Part shown: in pieces, positions 34,601 through 47,500 of the stretch
How the letters are laid out: the number at the start of each line of letters is the position of its first letter
Numbering within the stretch: position 1 is the stretch's first letter
From: Glandiceps talaboti
Taxonomy: Eukaryota > Hemichordata > Enteropneusta > Spengelidae
Direction: 5' to 3'
Assembly (NCBI RefSeq): GCF_964340395.1
Contig: NC_135550.1
Location: 9,080,864 to 9,144,863, forward strand
DNA: 64,000 nt
Made by a program: the position numbers and the translations under genes
Notes under the pieces: model-generated
Database searches by the model: none
Seen by the model: only the letters and a program-made list of their open reading frames with translations
What the model was told of the DNA's origin: nothing

Positions 34601-34649
34601 CTAGTAGATATACACTGTAATGTTAATACCATGTGTATGTCATGATGGG

Positions 34650-34655
34650 ATTAAA
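34650..34655 (+). terminator. candidate poly(A) signal of the coiled-coil/PH gene
   Basis: ATTAAA, the commonest variant signal, is followed within 25 nt by a GT-rich stretch (TTTGTGTACATTTGTATTT). No exact AATAAA was seen between the stop codon and this point. Confidence 0.35.
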
Positions 34656-35334
34656 TGATGCAGGCTGCAATTTGTGTACATTTGTATTTATAGATAATGT
34701 TGTGATATTTCATGTAATAGCACGACAAATGTGTACCATGTGGACCTCCCCACTAATTCACTAGCTGCAAATATTCCACCGAGAGCATTGCTAGGTTTAG
34801 AATGTTGCATATGTATTTCATAAATGACTTTTATGATGAACAGTCGTCCCCCCCCCCCCTCCATGGGTGAAACATTGAAGAATTCAACCTTTTGAGTTTC
34901 AAGTTAATTCCCCCATCATATTGGAAGAAATCGTTTCTTTTTCTTTTTCATTTTTACAGTAAATTTTTTTGTATTACCACATAAGTATACATCCATTGAA
35001 ATAACCACGAGTGGCACATATTTGAAAAGCTGTGGAGTTGTTGGAGCAACATATACTACAATTGATACCGGTCAGGGATGCAATCACTATGCAACAGTCA
35101 GCTGAAAAAAGCAGCCTGGAGTAGAATACTAATACAGTATTGTATTGCTCTTTTCAATATGAATATAAGCACACCACCGCTGAATGATATTGGCAGCCAG
35201 TGAAATGCAGTTCACAAACTTTTCAATTAAAGCATGTTCCATCACGATCTCTGTTGGAGAGAAACACACACACACACACACACACACACGACTGAGACTC
35301 CACGGTTGTTGTTTTTTTAAGGTTAAATATATAA

Positions 35335-38255
35335 TTTATTGATGGGAGGCAAAAAAGACCTTTGAAAAATACACTATTGGGACTAGTAGTATTGTTGAGG
35401 CAGGAATTGACACATCCTGAACAACTAGAATATAAAAAGTTACCACAAATATATATAATTTAAGTTGCCGCCACACCTACATCTCAGTTTGCAAACTCTG
35501 TGAAACCTGTGGGGCTGACACCAGTACGTAGCAATTAGAAACTAGTTTTGTCTTTTTGTCTCCACGTCATCAAACATTCTTTTAGTCTTTGTGTGTTTTG
35601 TTTTTTTAATATTCCATGTAATCCTAACAACCATATATACAAAAAAACATAAAGTTGCACTTGTATCAACAAGAGATACTTCTCTCTCTTTCTTCTTTTT
35701 TTTTTCTTAAAGACATCAACAATATTGAACTCTGACAGCCTTCCATCGACATCGTCATCAAAATTTATACATCAGAAAGAGTTCAACATTGCCGAAATAT
35801 ATACTATCAGTGCCTTTGGAACTAAAAAATATGTAGAGAGAGAAAAAATAATCAGAAATTACCGTCTCTGAAATGAGAGAAATCTTTTCTTTCTTTTTTT
35901 TTTAATTCTGTCTTTTCTCTGCTACCATAAAATTATTTCCAAGGTGGTCATCAAATAAGCTAAATCTTATTGTTTTGTGTGCGTGTATGTATGGGTGGGT
36001 GTGCATGTGGGGTTTTTTTTTTTCGTGAAGGCATTTCGTTGTATCTAGTAATGTCTTGTCGGCTTCATCAATATCCACACTCGTGGCAACACACCTAATA
36101 GTTGGAAAAGAAGGATACACTGCTATATGTAGAAAGTCAATAACAGTACATATGCTATGTATACACGTACAAAAAAAGTGAACTGGTCACTTTTGATTTA
36201 GTTGTTGGTAAGATATTCAATGAGAAAAAGATAACGTACATTTTTCCTGAGAGCTATATAAACATGTAAAAAAAAAAAAAATCCTCAGCATTTTGTTTCA
36301 AACCAACCAAGCAGAGATGGAGACTCATCTGAACATGTCACCCCTCTGTTATATTGTCCTTGTGTCATTGTAAACCTGAGAGTGCGGATACTAACAAACA
36401 GCACAACTGGACCAGTCTGCCTGTACTGTGAAATTGACCCTGTAAAATTACAATCAACAACCACCTCTCTCTCTCTCTTTCTATTTTGCAAACTGGACTG
36501 TCTGTCTTTTGTAACCTGATATTTTCAGATTTGGTTTGCTTTAAGTCCCAATAACTGTCCAACTCTTCACTTGCTACACACCATGTAATGTAAAACATTA
36601 CAGATAAAATCTCTGCTCTGTCAGTTTTTTACAATAAAGCTACAATAAGTCTGCCATTGCTTTATAATTGCTTTATCTTTTTTTTTTTGTAAACGTTCTG
36701 CTCGGTAAATTCAAACACTGTTTCCATCCATTCGGAAAAGACTGCTTTAAAAGGAACAAAATACAAGGTTAAACAATCTGACTGAATGAATGAATAAATG
36801 TTTTGGGTTTTTTAAAATTTATTTCTCTTTTTTTTTTTGCACTTTTTTGTTGTTTTTTTTTGTTGTTGTTTTGGATCAAGAAGGCATCTTTAACTTCCTA
36901 TCTCTCATCTGGTAAATATTAAAGGGCTGAAAACCAGCAAGCACTGCAGTTTACTAGCAGTTGTACAAATACGGAAAACATCTAAGTTTATTTAATTACA
37001 AACTTTGCACCATAGCCAAAATGGCTACAGTTAGATTGCAGTCTCCATAAATGTAATCACATTAAACCTATACTCTATAAAACTACAAGAGGGTTCAACT
37101 TAAATATCTGTATCATACAAAACGTTAATGACTCTTAGTTAGCATTTGACATTTTCTTCGTACATCATTTATCACAACAACAACAAAATTGTCAAAAGGG
37201 CGGGAATTTTTTTAAAGATTTCTATAACAAAAGTATGTCTTGCAAATAAAAACAAAAAGCAAACTGGAGTATTTTTTTGTCCAAATAGATGCACATATAA
37301 TATATTCTTCAGCAAATAATTATAGGGCATTAATATATGCTAACTTCTACCACTACAGTTCACTCTTCTTTTCCCATACAAAATCACCCCTTCCCCGAAA
37401 AAAAAAGAGAAAAAAGAAAAGCAAAATCAGGGCAAACTTGAATTCATTTTGAAAATTATTAACAATCAAGCATTTTACTCTGACAAACAAGCCTGCCTCC
37501 CTGATGAACTTGTAAAAAAAAAAAAGAAAAAAAAAAAGATTAACAGAAAAAACCCAAACTTTTTTTTGAAATGATTGTTTTGACATTTAAACTTCTACCA
37601 TCTACAAAATACTGGTCAACACCAAACGACTCCATATGTACAATATTTCTTCTGTTGACCCAACTCTTTATAAATAAACCACTAAACAGGGTGTGTGTTG
37701 GTTTTTTTCAAGTTTACCCTGACTTTCTCATCCATACATAACCCATACACCTTCCCCACCAACCCTCACCACCCAAATCCATCTTGAAAACAAAAAAAAG
37801 ACACCTGAGTAAGTCAGACTCCCAAAAAACACTGAAGTTTAAGTTTTAAAAAAAAAAAAAAAATTCTATGTCGTTATCACAGTATGCTAGTACTGGGATT
37901 ATTAGCTAAATTTTGTAATAAAAAAGTAATTTTTTTTTTTAAACTGAATCTGAGAACTTGGGGATGTAGATGCTATGACAGTAAACTAATGCTTGAAAAA
38001 CTACCACATACAGTAGTTGTGTCAGGCAAAATACACGGTAAACACTTTTTAACGGGTAAAAGTCTGTGAGAACGTTGTTAACTATCATAGTTAGATAAAC
38101 ATCAAATGTCTTTTGTTGAGATATTTCAGAGTCCAGGCAAAAAAATCGGGGAGTTCCGATGAATGAATGAATGTGCGTCGGGGATAGGATTGTGTAGTAG
38201 ATAATGACTGATTGATGACAGCTATATACTGCTAGATTCTTGTTGTTGGTGCAAT
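35335..38255 (-). other. 3' UTR of the minus-strand gene (approximate)
   Basis: This follows the TAG stop at 38256-38258 on the minus strand. It is rich in A and T runs and has no coding structure. Candidate AATAAA signals on the minus strand are the complements of 36987-36992, 36828-36833 and 35335-35340; the most distal is used for the nominal end. A CA array lies at 35262-35289, just beyond. Confidence 0.35.
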
Positions 38256-38387
38256 CTAGTAGGCGGTCAATGATGGATCTTCCACTGGCGTTAGGGGATT
38301 GATTGTACTTAGCGACCGAAACGAGAATACGGCTGGATCACACAGAAATCTTGGGGATGCTCTGGATGCATTGCTTACACTAACACT
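38256..38387 (-). CDS. minus-strand gene, terminal exon
   Basis: Acceptor TTTTGTCTTCACAG follows a long T-rich tract. The 43 residues include SNASRASPRFLCDPAVFSF and STINPLTPVEDPSLTAY, then TAG. Phase 0 entry; 132 nt. The Ser/Pro-rich composition looks like a cytoplasmic tail. Confidence 0.6.
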   Translation of the reverse strand, partial: SVSVSNASRASPRFLCDPAVFSFRSLSTINPLTPVEDPSLTAY

Positions 38388-41300
38388 CTGTGAAGACAAA
38401 AACACAAAAAAACGAAAAAATTATAAAATCTGTCTAAACTTTGAATATATTGTTGACATACAAAATCTTCTCCATTGTATCATTCTCATAGCCATGCCCT
38501 GATTTACATCAACTCAATCCTAGCAACATCCAAACTGTGAGGGCGCTCTTCACAATAGGTCTGTGCTCCTCATTCACACATCAAGCTTTTTTTTCACATG
38601 CTGTGTGATATTCCCATGAAAATACCACTGCTGTGCAATTTCCCCAAGCATTGAATTACAACACAACAAAATACTGAAATTAGACGAGATAAATTTCTCT
38701 GCATATTTCATTAACTACTACATGTATTTAAGTACAGGGAAAAAGATGTCAATATAAACAGCTTTTGCAAAAATTCCTAGGGAAGAAACAATTTCTCCTT
38801 TACTTATACTACATTGCCTCATATGACTATTTAGCAATACTGCACATGCTTCACACTCCCAGGAAGTTCAACCTTCCTGGCATCGTAAAAATGGAGATAC
38901 ACATTTTAATATTCACATGAAAATGTATCATTGATTTAAGCTTTTAAGCTTTTATGATCCCCTGCCACCTTGTCAATTGTTGGCCATTCAATGGATTATT
39001 ATAACATAAACAATAATGTACCAAATGAAAATATTGTGACAGCTAACAAATACTGGGTGTGAACAAATACAGCTTGGTATGCAAACAACAATGCTGTATA
39101 AAAAATTCAAAAAAATTAAAACCTGGATTGTTGACAGTACTGGTGTTGCTACAAAGAGTGAACTCTGGCGTGCATCTAGGCACCACTAGCAGACAGATCA
39201 CATAACTATATACTGCACACCAAGGTTAACTGAACCCCTCCATGTTTCTACTGTGTTAGCATGTACACTGGACTCAGTCTTATCAATGTAATCTTTTCCT
39301 GCTGTGAAATCTGTGATTAACCTTAGAAGGAGACTGCGATTGTTTTAAACCTTATTTCCGAGCAGGTTTTGGCTCAGTCAAGAGGCTTCAAGTACTAGAT
39401 ATACATACATATATAACAAAGTAGGGGTATATATATATACGCTCCCTCACCCTTTGTATCCAACTTGTATTAAACTTTACTCCACTTCCCAAGCAAAAAA
39501 AAACATACGAAGTTCACTGAAGTGCTTTGACATGGCCTGAGGCAAACAACATGCTGTGTTTAATGGCAAGCAACCTTATTTATTTAATGAAACAACTAGA
39601 GCAGAAGAAAACCCACACGAAATTCACTTAGTAGTCTGATGATGATGTTTGATAATATTTAACACCTTGTGTGTGTTCTGCAAAGTTAAACTTCAAACAT
39701 AAACTAGCTGTTGGAGCCAAGCATGTGTTCAGTTTGCTTAGGTCAAGTTGTACCAATTGGACCCTAAATATCATTATACATTATTGAAGGGGAGACGACC
39801 GTGACATATGAGCCCTGCCGAAATTCATAAATTTGATACTGTCTGGTTAATGTCAGCACGATTATTGGATAGTTGTATAATCAAGGGGAACAGCAGCTAG
39901 CTGGCTGACGTGGTTTCATAATATGGTTTTATCGTTTTCTAGCTGCCGCTACTGCACACAGGCAATTTGAGAACTGTGAGAGCCATGGGGAAGCAACTGG
40001 TAAACCACCAAACGATAATTCAATTTACAGCTTTTTTGATTAGACAGACATTCAGGAAAGCTGCCGTTGCTCATTCCTCATAGTCATAGCACAAAACACT
40101 GGGTCTTTACAAATTATATACCCTGACTAAACTCGTGAGAACAAAAGCAAAAGATAATGACTGTGTAGAAGCTATATCTATCTCCCTGTGTAAAGACATG
40201 TGGCACACAGTAAGGGATACAAGTGAAGCATGTGCTAAGTACCCAGTAGTGAGACAGAGAGACTGCCCTGCTTGACTTTATAGTTTGCCATATTTCACAT
40301 GAATATCACACATGGGATAAAATGACCAGAGCCACACAACACTGACTACTGACCTTAGGGCATTTACCAGGTCTGTAAGCTAACACAGACTTCAACACAA
40401 TAATTGACAAATGGATTCATGTGGTGGTACATTTCTTTTATACAAGCCTGGTTTTTTTTTTTCAAAGAGTGAATAATGAGCTGCACACTCTTTTCCCATC
40501 ATGGACAACACCCAGCCTATAATCACTGGATTTACAGTCAATTCCAATGACCACGATACTATGGATTCTCCCTGCCTTTCAACAACCTGAGTAGCTCTAA
40601 AACGCTTCTCCTTCCATGTGCAATGTCAAACATGTGTTCTCAGGTCAATAACTTTCCTAGCTCACTGATGGATTTTCTTCTGATATAAAAAAGATATCGA
40701 TCTTCCTTAAAAGATGGGTGTTCGGCAACATACATCATATTGTATGTTGGACAAACCCTCCCACGCATGTTCTTCAGTGTACAAATTATTGTCTAGACAG
40801 ACATGGCTGATATACTAAAAAACGCAACCTAGCTTACCGGTATGACAAAAACATAATCTCTCTAACGAAGAAACATTGACACCAGTTTAATAAAAAAGTC
40901 TAGATGTAATATTGTAATATCATTCCAAGATCCAACCGACTGATATCTTTTGATATTTTAAGATTTCACACGTCTGACCATGCATGCATAGTGCCAATCA
41001 TCAAATATGTCTGTAATACACAAATCTTTTAAATGGTTAAACTCCTGTTATCACAAACAAACATATTTCCTTGCCAACGTATACATGTAAGGTTTGCTTA
41101 TCAACAGATCTGAGCCTAATAATACTTGCATATCAAATGATTCCCCCCCCCCCCAAAAAAAAAAGAAAAAGAAAAAAAAGATATGGTATTTTATTATGTA
41201 CAGCTAGGATTGCCAGTCTAAGTTTCTATTACACTCACAAGAATGTACAAGTCATCTTTTACCAGTTATTACTCCCCTGCTTCTGATCCTGTTCCTTTAC

Positions 41301-41497
41301 CACTTACATCAATCATTTCTAAATATCTTTTGTTTCACGTTGGTAGTTGAAACCCCTACATCAGGTCTCAGCCTTAGAAGTTAAACAGGGCAAGACTTGT
41401 GACAAGTCAGTTTAGTTATTAACTTTTTATCTACTTAGTCTACAAATATATCAGGGCATCTCATAACACTACTTGACTGTTTTTCGTGTGGGTGTAT

Positions 41498-41544
<47 letters not shown>

Positions 41545-44500
41545 TGTGTGTGTGTGTGTGAGGCAAGAGGTTTAAATTATGATCTGTGGAAGATGACATG
41601 AACTCCATAACATCAGCAGATTTATTGAAGTAATCATAGTGAACACACAAGGGATCCTTACTGGATTTTATGCAGCAATACTGTCAATTAGATTGAAGAT
41701 AAACTCCCACACAAAACAAGTTCAGCTTCTTGGCTCTCCTGTCATCGTTTATCATACTTTAAGCATATCAATTACTTCAATATTTTTAACATGTTTCAAT
41801 CTTCTATAAGCTAAGCTATGTATGCATGTACATCAGGACGGTACAGTGCCTACGTCTAGGCCTTGGGCTCGAAGCATAGGATGCTGGTCTAGATTGGATG
41901 AATGCCAAGCTGCTAAAGTGCCACTGCATAGAGAGAGAACATGGCAATGGACCCTTTAACGTTAACTGTATTTCAATTTGTTCATCACGTTGCCTATCAT
42001 TTGTATACAGTTTGCAGTGCATGGAGTACATTGTACCTGAACTCAGATGAGAAAGAAAGAGATAGGATAGCTATGTATTCCTGGTGCATCACAAATCAAA
42101 TGTGGTTTGACACCCTCGTGGCTTATCACACACCACACACCGTACAATATGAGGCAATATTTATTCTAAGTACGAAAGCATTAACACTGTGTCACCCCTG
42201 CTTGTCACTGATACGCAGAACTAACTTACAAGTACATGTGCATCATATGAAGTTTTAAGAGCAGAATTCTTCTTATCTCCATTTTTCTGAGACATTCCAC
42301 ATAGAAAGTTTCCCACAAGGTCTTATCAGCCACTAACAGTAAATGGGGAGGAACAACACACAATAAATATTGTAACTCAGTAGACATTATCCAAGACAAC
42401 AGCTATTTGTGCTAAGAACTCTCTCTCGTTCATGTCCACTCCACTTTGTCAAGGCATCACATTATGTGACACAGTCTTATCCTTCTCCAACTGGTTATTC
42501 AACAAACTTCATTTGCCTGCTGGTATGCATGTAGAATGTGACCTCTAATTTTTATCTCCAACTTCAATCTAATTTGATTACAATTCTAGGATGTGATGAA
42601 ACTAGTCAAGAGTTCGGCCCAACCTGCTTTCATCTCTAGTAATATTACTATTCCGTTCATAAACTTCCCATTCTGTTTTTTACTTCTATCACTAAGCACT
42701 AATTCCCGCCATAAAAGAGACACATCTGAAACTGTCATCATCATCATCTACTGTTATCACCAATGCCATTGATTTTGACCTCTGGCGTGACTTCATTTTT
42801 TACGACTCTCGATCTTATCACATCAATTTCTTGTTTTTTTATCTGACTGCAGAGACCAATTTTATGGGACCGACTTTCCAGTTCTTTCACCTTGTACAAG
42901 TTTAAATACATGTATACACTGTAGCTTATGGCGCTGATTGCTACTGTATGCTATACTGAAATCACCACACTTATTAGAGTAAATAAGCGCCCCAGTGTAT
43001 TCTGCAGCAATTCCAATTTGAGGAATTTAATCAACTGTAAAATAAGGAAATGATGGGTTTCTCTCTCTCTACATCACGTTTTTTTTTTTTGAGCTCGCAT
43101 TCAAAGTGAGCCATAGAAATTGTCAATTCACTATCTTACTTTCTAATCTCAATTTTTCATTTTGTCATGTTTATACAAATACATATATAAATTGAATTTA
43201 AAATTCCATATGACAAATGATTCATAGGATTGGTATTTTTCTTCTGATAAAATAGTACTTCCGATTTTGATATGATTATGAAAGTGCAGGCGACATCATC
43301 ATCCCAATCGATATTGTTATTACAAAACATTCTCGCATTGAGCATCATCACAGTCGTCCGTACTGTTAACATCATCGTCATCATCATCATCATCATTGTC
43401 ATCATCATCATCATCATCATAGTCGTCGTCATCATCACCATCATCATCACCACCACCACTGTTAGCACCATTGTCGTCATCAATATTAACATCATATTGT
43501 CGTGGCCCTCCTCATCATCATCATCACTGGACTAAATGAACCCTTACCATAGCCAAACTTGTGTCTTTATGAATACCTAACAAACCTGAATCAATGACAA
43601 CTGCAATCCACCAACTTTCAGATTACTGGTACACAGCTATTGACTATTCTGTTATCCTTGCATTATACAAAACGTACGCCAACTAAAGGTCTTTTTTTTT
43701 TCAGATTAAAAAGAAGCCTCAAATCTTGACAGCTCGGGGCAGTCTCTTTTCTATGAACACAACAGAGCTAACTGAATGGACACTCTTTTCCTTGTGTGAT
43801 TTAATTCTAATGACACCCATGAATTCATCAAATAAATGGTGTTTTCTTTGATCTTATTGTTCTAGCATTGCAGTGTACAGTCACTTCACAGATTAGACTT
43901 CTCTCTGTCATCAGCACACTGGCACAACGCCAGGTAACTGAGAGTTGGCAAGCAGCCAACTCTCCCCCATCTATCCACTCTTTCCTATCTCAGTTCTGCC
44001 ATTTTACTTTTAATACGTTCCATGGCGATTCTTCCCACACTATGATATGCCTGGAGGACAACAGATTTCCTTTCTATCCAAGTGCATGTACTAATATATG
44101 TGTGTGTGTGTGTGTGTGCATGTCACTTTAGCATGTAAGATAGGTTTGTTAGGAAGCCCACTTCTAAATCTTCGGTTAGTTTGAATCCTTGGTACAAATC
44201 CTGTCATCTCTTGTTTATTTGTATTCATATATACAGGTACTTCTACACGTTTTGTGGACTTTATACTGTCGTTCATGCTGGGTTTTTTTTTTCAATCCAT
44301 GAAGGCTAACACTTCACTTCAATACCCACTCTGTGTACACACACTGCATCTCTACATTCTGAAGTCTACAACTGCCTTCCTCTGAAAAACAACTTTCACG
44401 AGAGATTCACCAAACAAAGGCAGCCAACCACCCTTGAACTGAACCACTTCCCTAGTTACTTGATTGTAATTTCATCAGTTGCTTCCAAGCATGAAATAAA

Positions 44501-47500
44501 ATCATTCTCTATGAACAGAAAGGTAGATACTGTAGTTGGTGTATACAATATGACATAATGCACTGATCAGCTGCATCTTCTGAGCAAGTGACCTCAATAT
44601 ACATGTAGTTGCAATGAATTAAATGTCAATGCAGAGATATCAAATATTGATTCTTGTTCTTGTATCCTGCAGGTACATGTACGATTCTCTCTTTGGCCCT
44701 CACACTTCATGGCCTCAGTATTGAACTGATGCCGACTCAAATTTTCAGTTTATCTCAGTTTATCATTTTTATTGACAGGTGACTTTCAAGTTCTCATATA
44801 TATATATATGTATATTTGAATAATTCCACACGTTTCATTCAGCTTCTTGTTTATAACGACCGACTTTCAAGCTCTAAGGTATATATTTCAACAATTCCAC
44901 GCCAGTCATGTCATTCATCGTTTACGCTTAATGGATAACAGAGATTTGGCCAATTTTGACTTCTTTTCTATCACTGCGTGTGTAACTAGGTATTATCCGA
45001 TGTTCCGTCATAGAGATGTACGATTAATCAAAATAAATCTAAAACCGTACTATATTATTGCACTCAGGTAGGCAATCAAGCAGAAAAGAACTCTCAAATA
45101 TAATTGGACTATCTCAGTTTATTGATGTGGCAGTTGACCGATATATTGGGGTTCTTATTAGATTTCAGAATCCAATCTTGCTTCGTGGAAAGTGAACGTC
45201 TCGTAGCTGAATGCAGGCATGTTCTCGACTCGACACGCGAGATCAAATTTTTGTAGGAAGTCTTGTTTCTGTGAACGACACTCCCTGCCTTGAACTTGAC
45301 TTGTCTAATTTATTGCATTGTGTTGATAACATTGGGGTACTAAAAATGTAATATGGATTGTTTCAGACTTTCAAGTGACCGACCAATGTCCAATCCCTAT
45401 AGACTCCTAAAACCTGAAATCACACACAATTTACTATATCACAGTATATTTGATAATTAGGGTTACATTAAGTAGGTAAGCTCTTAATACCTTAGTTTCC
45501 TAGGTAGTTGACCGGGTGCCAAGCAAAATTATATGAACAATCTACTAGCCCAGAGACTTTGCTACCTGGCTTGACAATTTGAGCCAGTATGTAGAGTTAG
45601 ATAGCCAAGTCTCTGGGCTTGAACAATATATGGAAGGACGTCTATGCAAGTTTTACCACAATTTCAAAATCCTACAACAACAAAAAACACCACAAGATAC
45701 TAAAGTACATTTGTACATTGTATTGCTGCCCATCAATTTTGACAGCACATTTTTCTTCAAAATCACGAGATTTTCCAACAGGTTTATCAGTTACAGTGCT
45801 TTTGATGGAACAAAGCCTACATGACTGTGTAATATTGATGGAGACTTCTATTTATTGCCATCACTTTACAGAAGACATAAAGCCCTGCTCTGTGATCATA
45901 TAGATCTCTTAATATCAACAGATAAATACTTTGGAAAGAAGTCGCTTTGCTATGACAGCTGAAGTCACTGGGTTTATGTCGTGGAAATCCACTTCTGGCA
46001 CTGCAGTGAAAGACTAAGCGGTATAGTGTTATGGAAATGAAGCTCAAAGTAGGCAGTGAATGGGAACATCAATGTACCAAAACAAAAGATGCAACAGAGA
46101 AAAGAAACCATCCGAATGAAAGCAGATGGGGGGGGGGGGGGGGGGAATGTACATGTATCTATTAGTGCCAATCAACTCACAGCTATATATTAGTAATCAA
46201 GATCAGAATGGAAAAATTGCAAATTGAACCATTCTCGACGACCAAGAATTATGATTTCAACAAACAGCCACAGACTGCAATTTGAGTGAATACCTCCCCA
46301 ATGTCATCCAGCCACTATCAGTACTGAATGCAGATTGGAGTATGTACATTACCAATACATCATCCAGCCAGTATTATGTACATAATACCCTTTGAGTGGA
46401 AACCCCTCCCCCACATCAAACAAATGATGGATGCGGTGGTTTCCTTAATTATAACATACCACAATTACATTAACACTGCATTTATATTACAAACTGTAAT
46501 TAAACTTTATAGTCAATTGTTTCTTTCATTAATAGATGTATTTATTTATCATCTATACCAGAATCACAATTAAACTTCATCCACCCTCATGTTCTAGTTT
46601 ACGGACTCAATCTAATATCAATTTCAGAAGAAAACGACCATCCCTTTATGCGCACGTGATGGACCACACTGATGCTATGATGACGATTTCGCTGCTTTGC
46701 CTACAGGGATCCAGTCATTGATGAACATGTTATTTATAGTGTTTGAAATATCATATACTAAATGCTAACTGAAAGACTACATGTACAAAAAAAAAAAAGG
46801 AGAAGTCGGACTATGACATGACAATTAGTATCCATGACAACCATCCTCTGTATCCCTTGACGACTCATCTTTTTACATTATTCATAATTACAGTAATTTT
46901 GATTCCTTTCTTAGATCCTCAACTGCAAAGATTAGTTACTGCATAGTGCTTTTATAACGGCTGGAATTGATTTGAAATTCAATATTTAGTTACAGGGAGA
47001 ACTCTTGAGAGAACTTTACTGCTTGTCTAATTTCCCTGACACAAAAGATGGGTCTTCTCATTAAAACTATTTTTTGCTGCTCCTTCAATGTCAGAGTGTT
47101 TATTCATAAGTTATTCTTGGGCAAAAAAGAGCTGTACTTGTTAGTATAGGTGCAAGTTTAATCTGTAGATGACTTGCAATTACAGATAAATTGGGCCACA
47201 GTAAGGGATGATTGACAAGTCGCGGCTAACTACTCCCATAACTCATCGAGTATTAGCAAAAATTCCTTCTCCATTACATATACAAATAAACAGTTATCTC
47301 TTGCAAGGACACTATGGCAGCAATCTGCATCTCTTCATCCTCTCACGTGATTTTAAATGGATTCCAATCATTCATCAATTTATTTGATGCTTTCAAATAC
47401 ACACAGTAACAGTGACTGACATCTGTGGGGGGGGGGGCCTTTATCCATTTCAGTTTCGCCTTCAGGGTGGGCAGTCAAGAAGCCAATTCATTCCACTTTT

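Larger units (their letters stand above)
33787..34660 (+). other. 3' UTR of the coiled-coil/PH gene (approximate)
   Basis: AT-rich and without further coding structure. It contains degenerate repeats (about 34199-34600) and a 127-codon open frame at 34262-34645 that reads through those repeats and has no recognisable domain. The end is set by the candidate poly(A) signal. Confidence 0.45.

Noticed and set aside
42238-42340. Minus-strand open stretch with a strong donor, about 33 residues
   Set aside because: Its phases (two leading and two trailing bases) do not fit any neighbouring exon and the residues have no domain character.
43157-43535. Met-rich and Ile-rich open frames on opposite strands
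   Set aside because: Artefacts of the ATC trinucleotide array.
44091-44200. GTTTGAATCC near 44180, resembling a tRNA B box
   Set aside because: No matching A box, acceptor stem or T-arm folding around it; no tRNA gene is supported.
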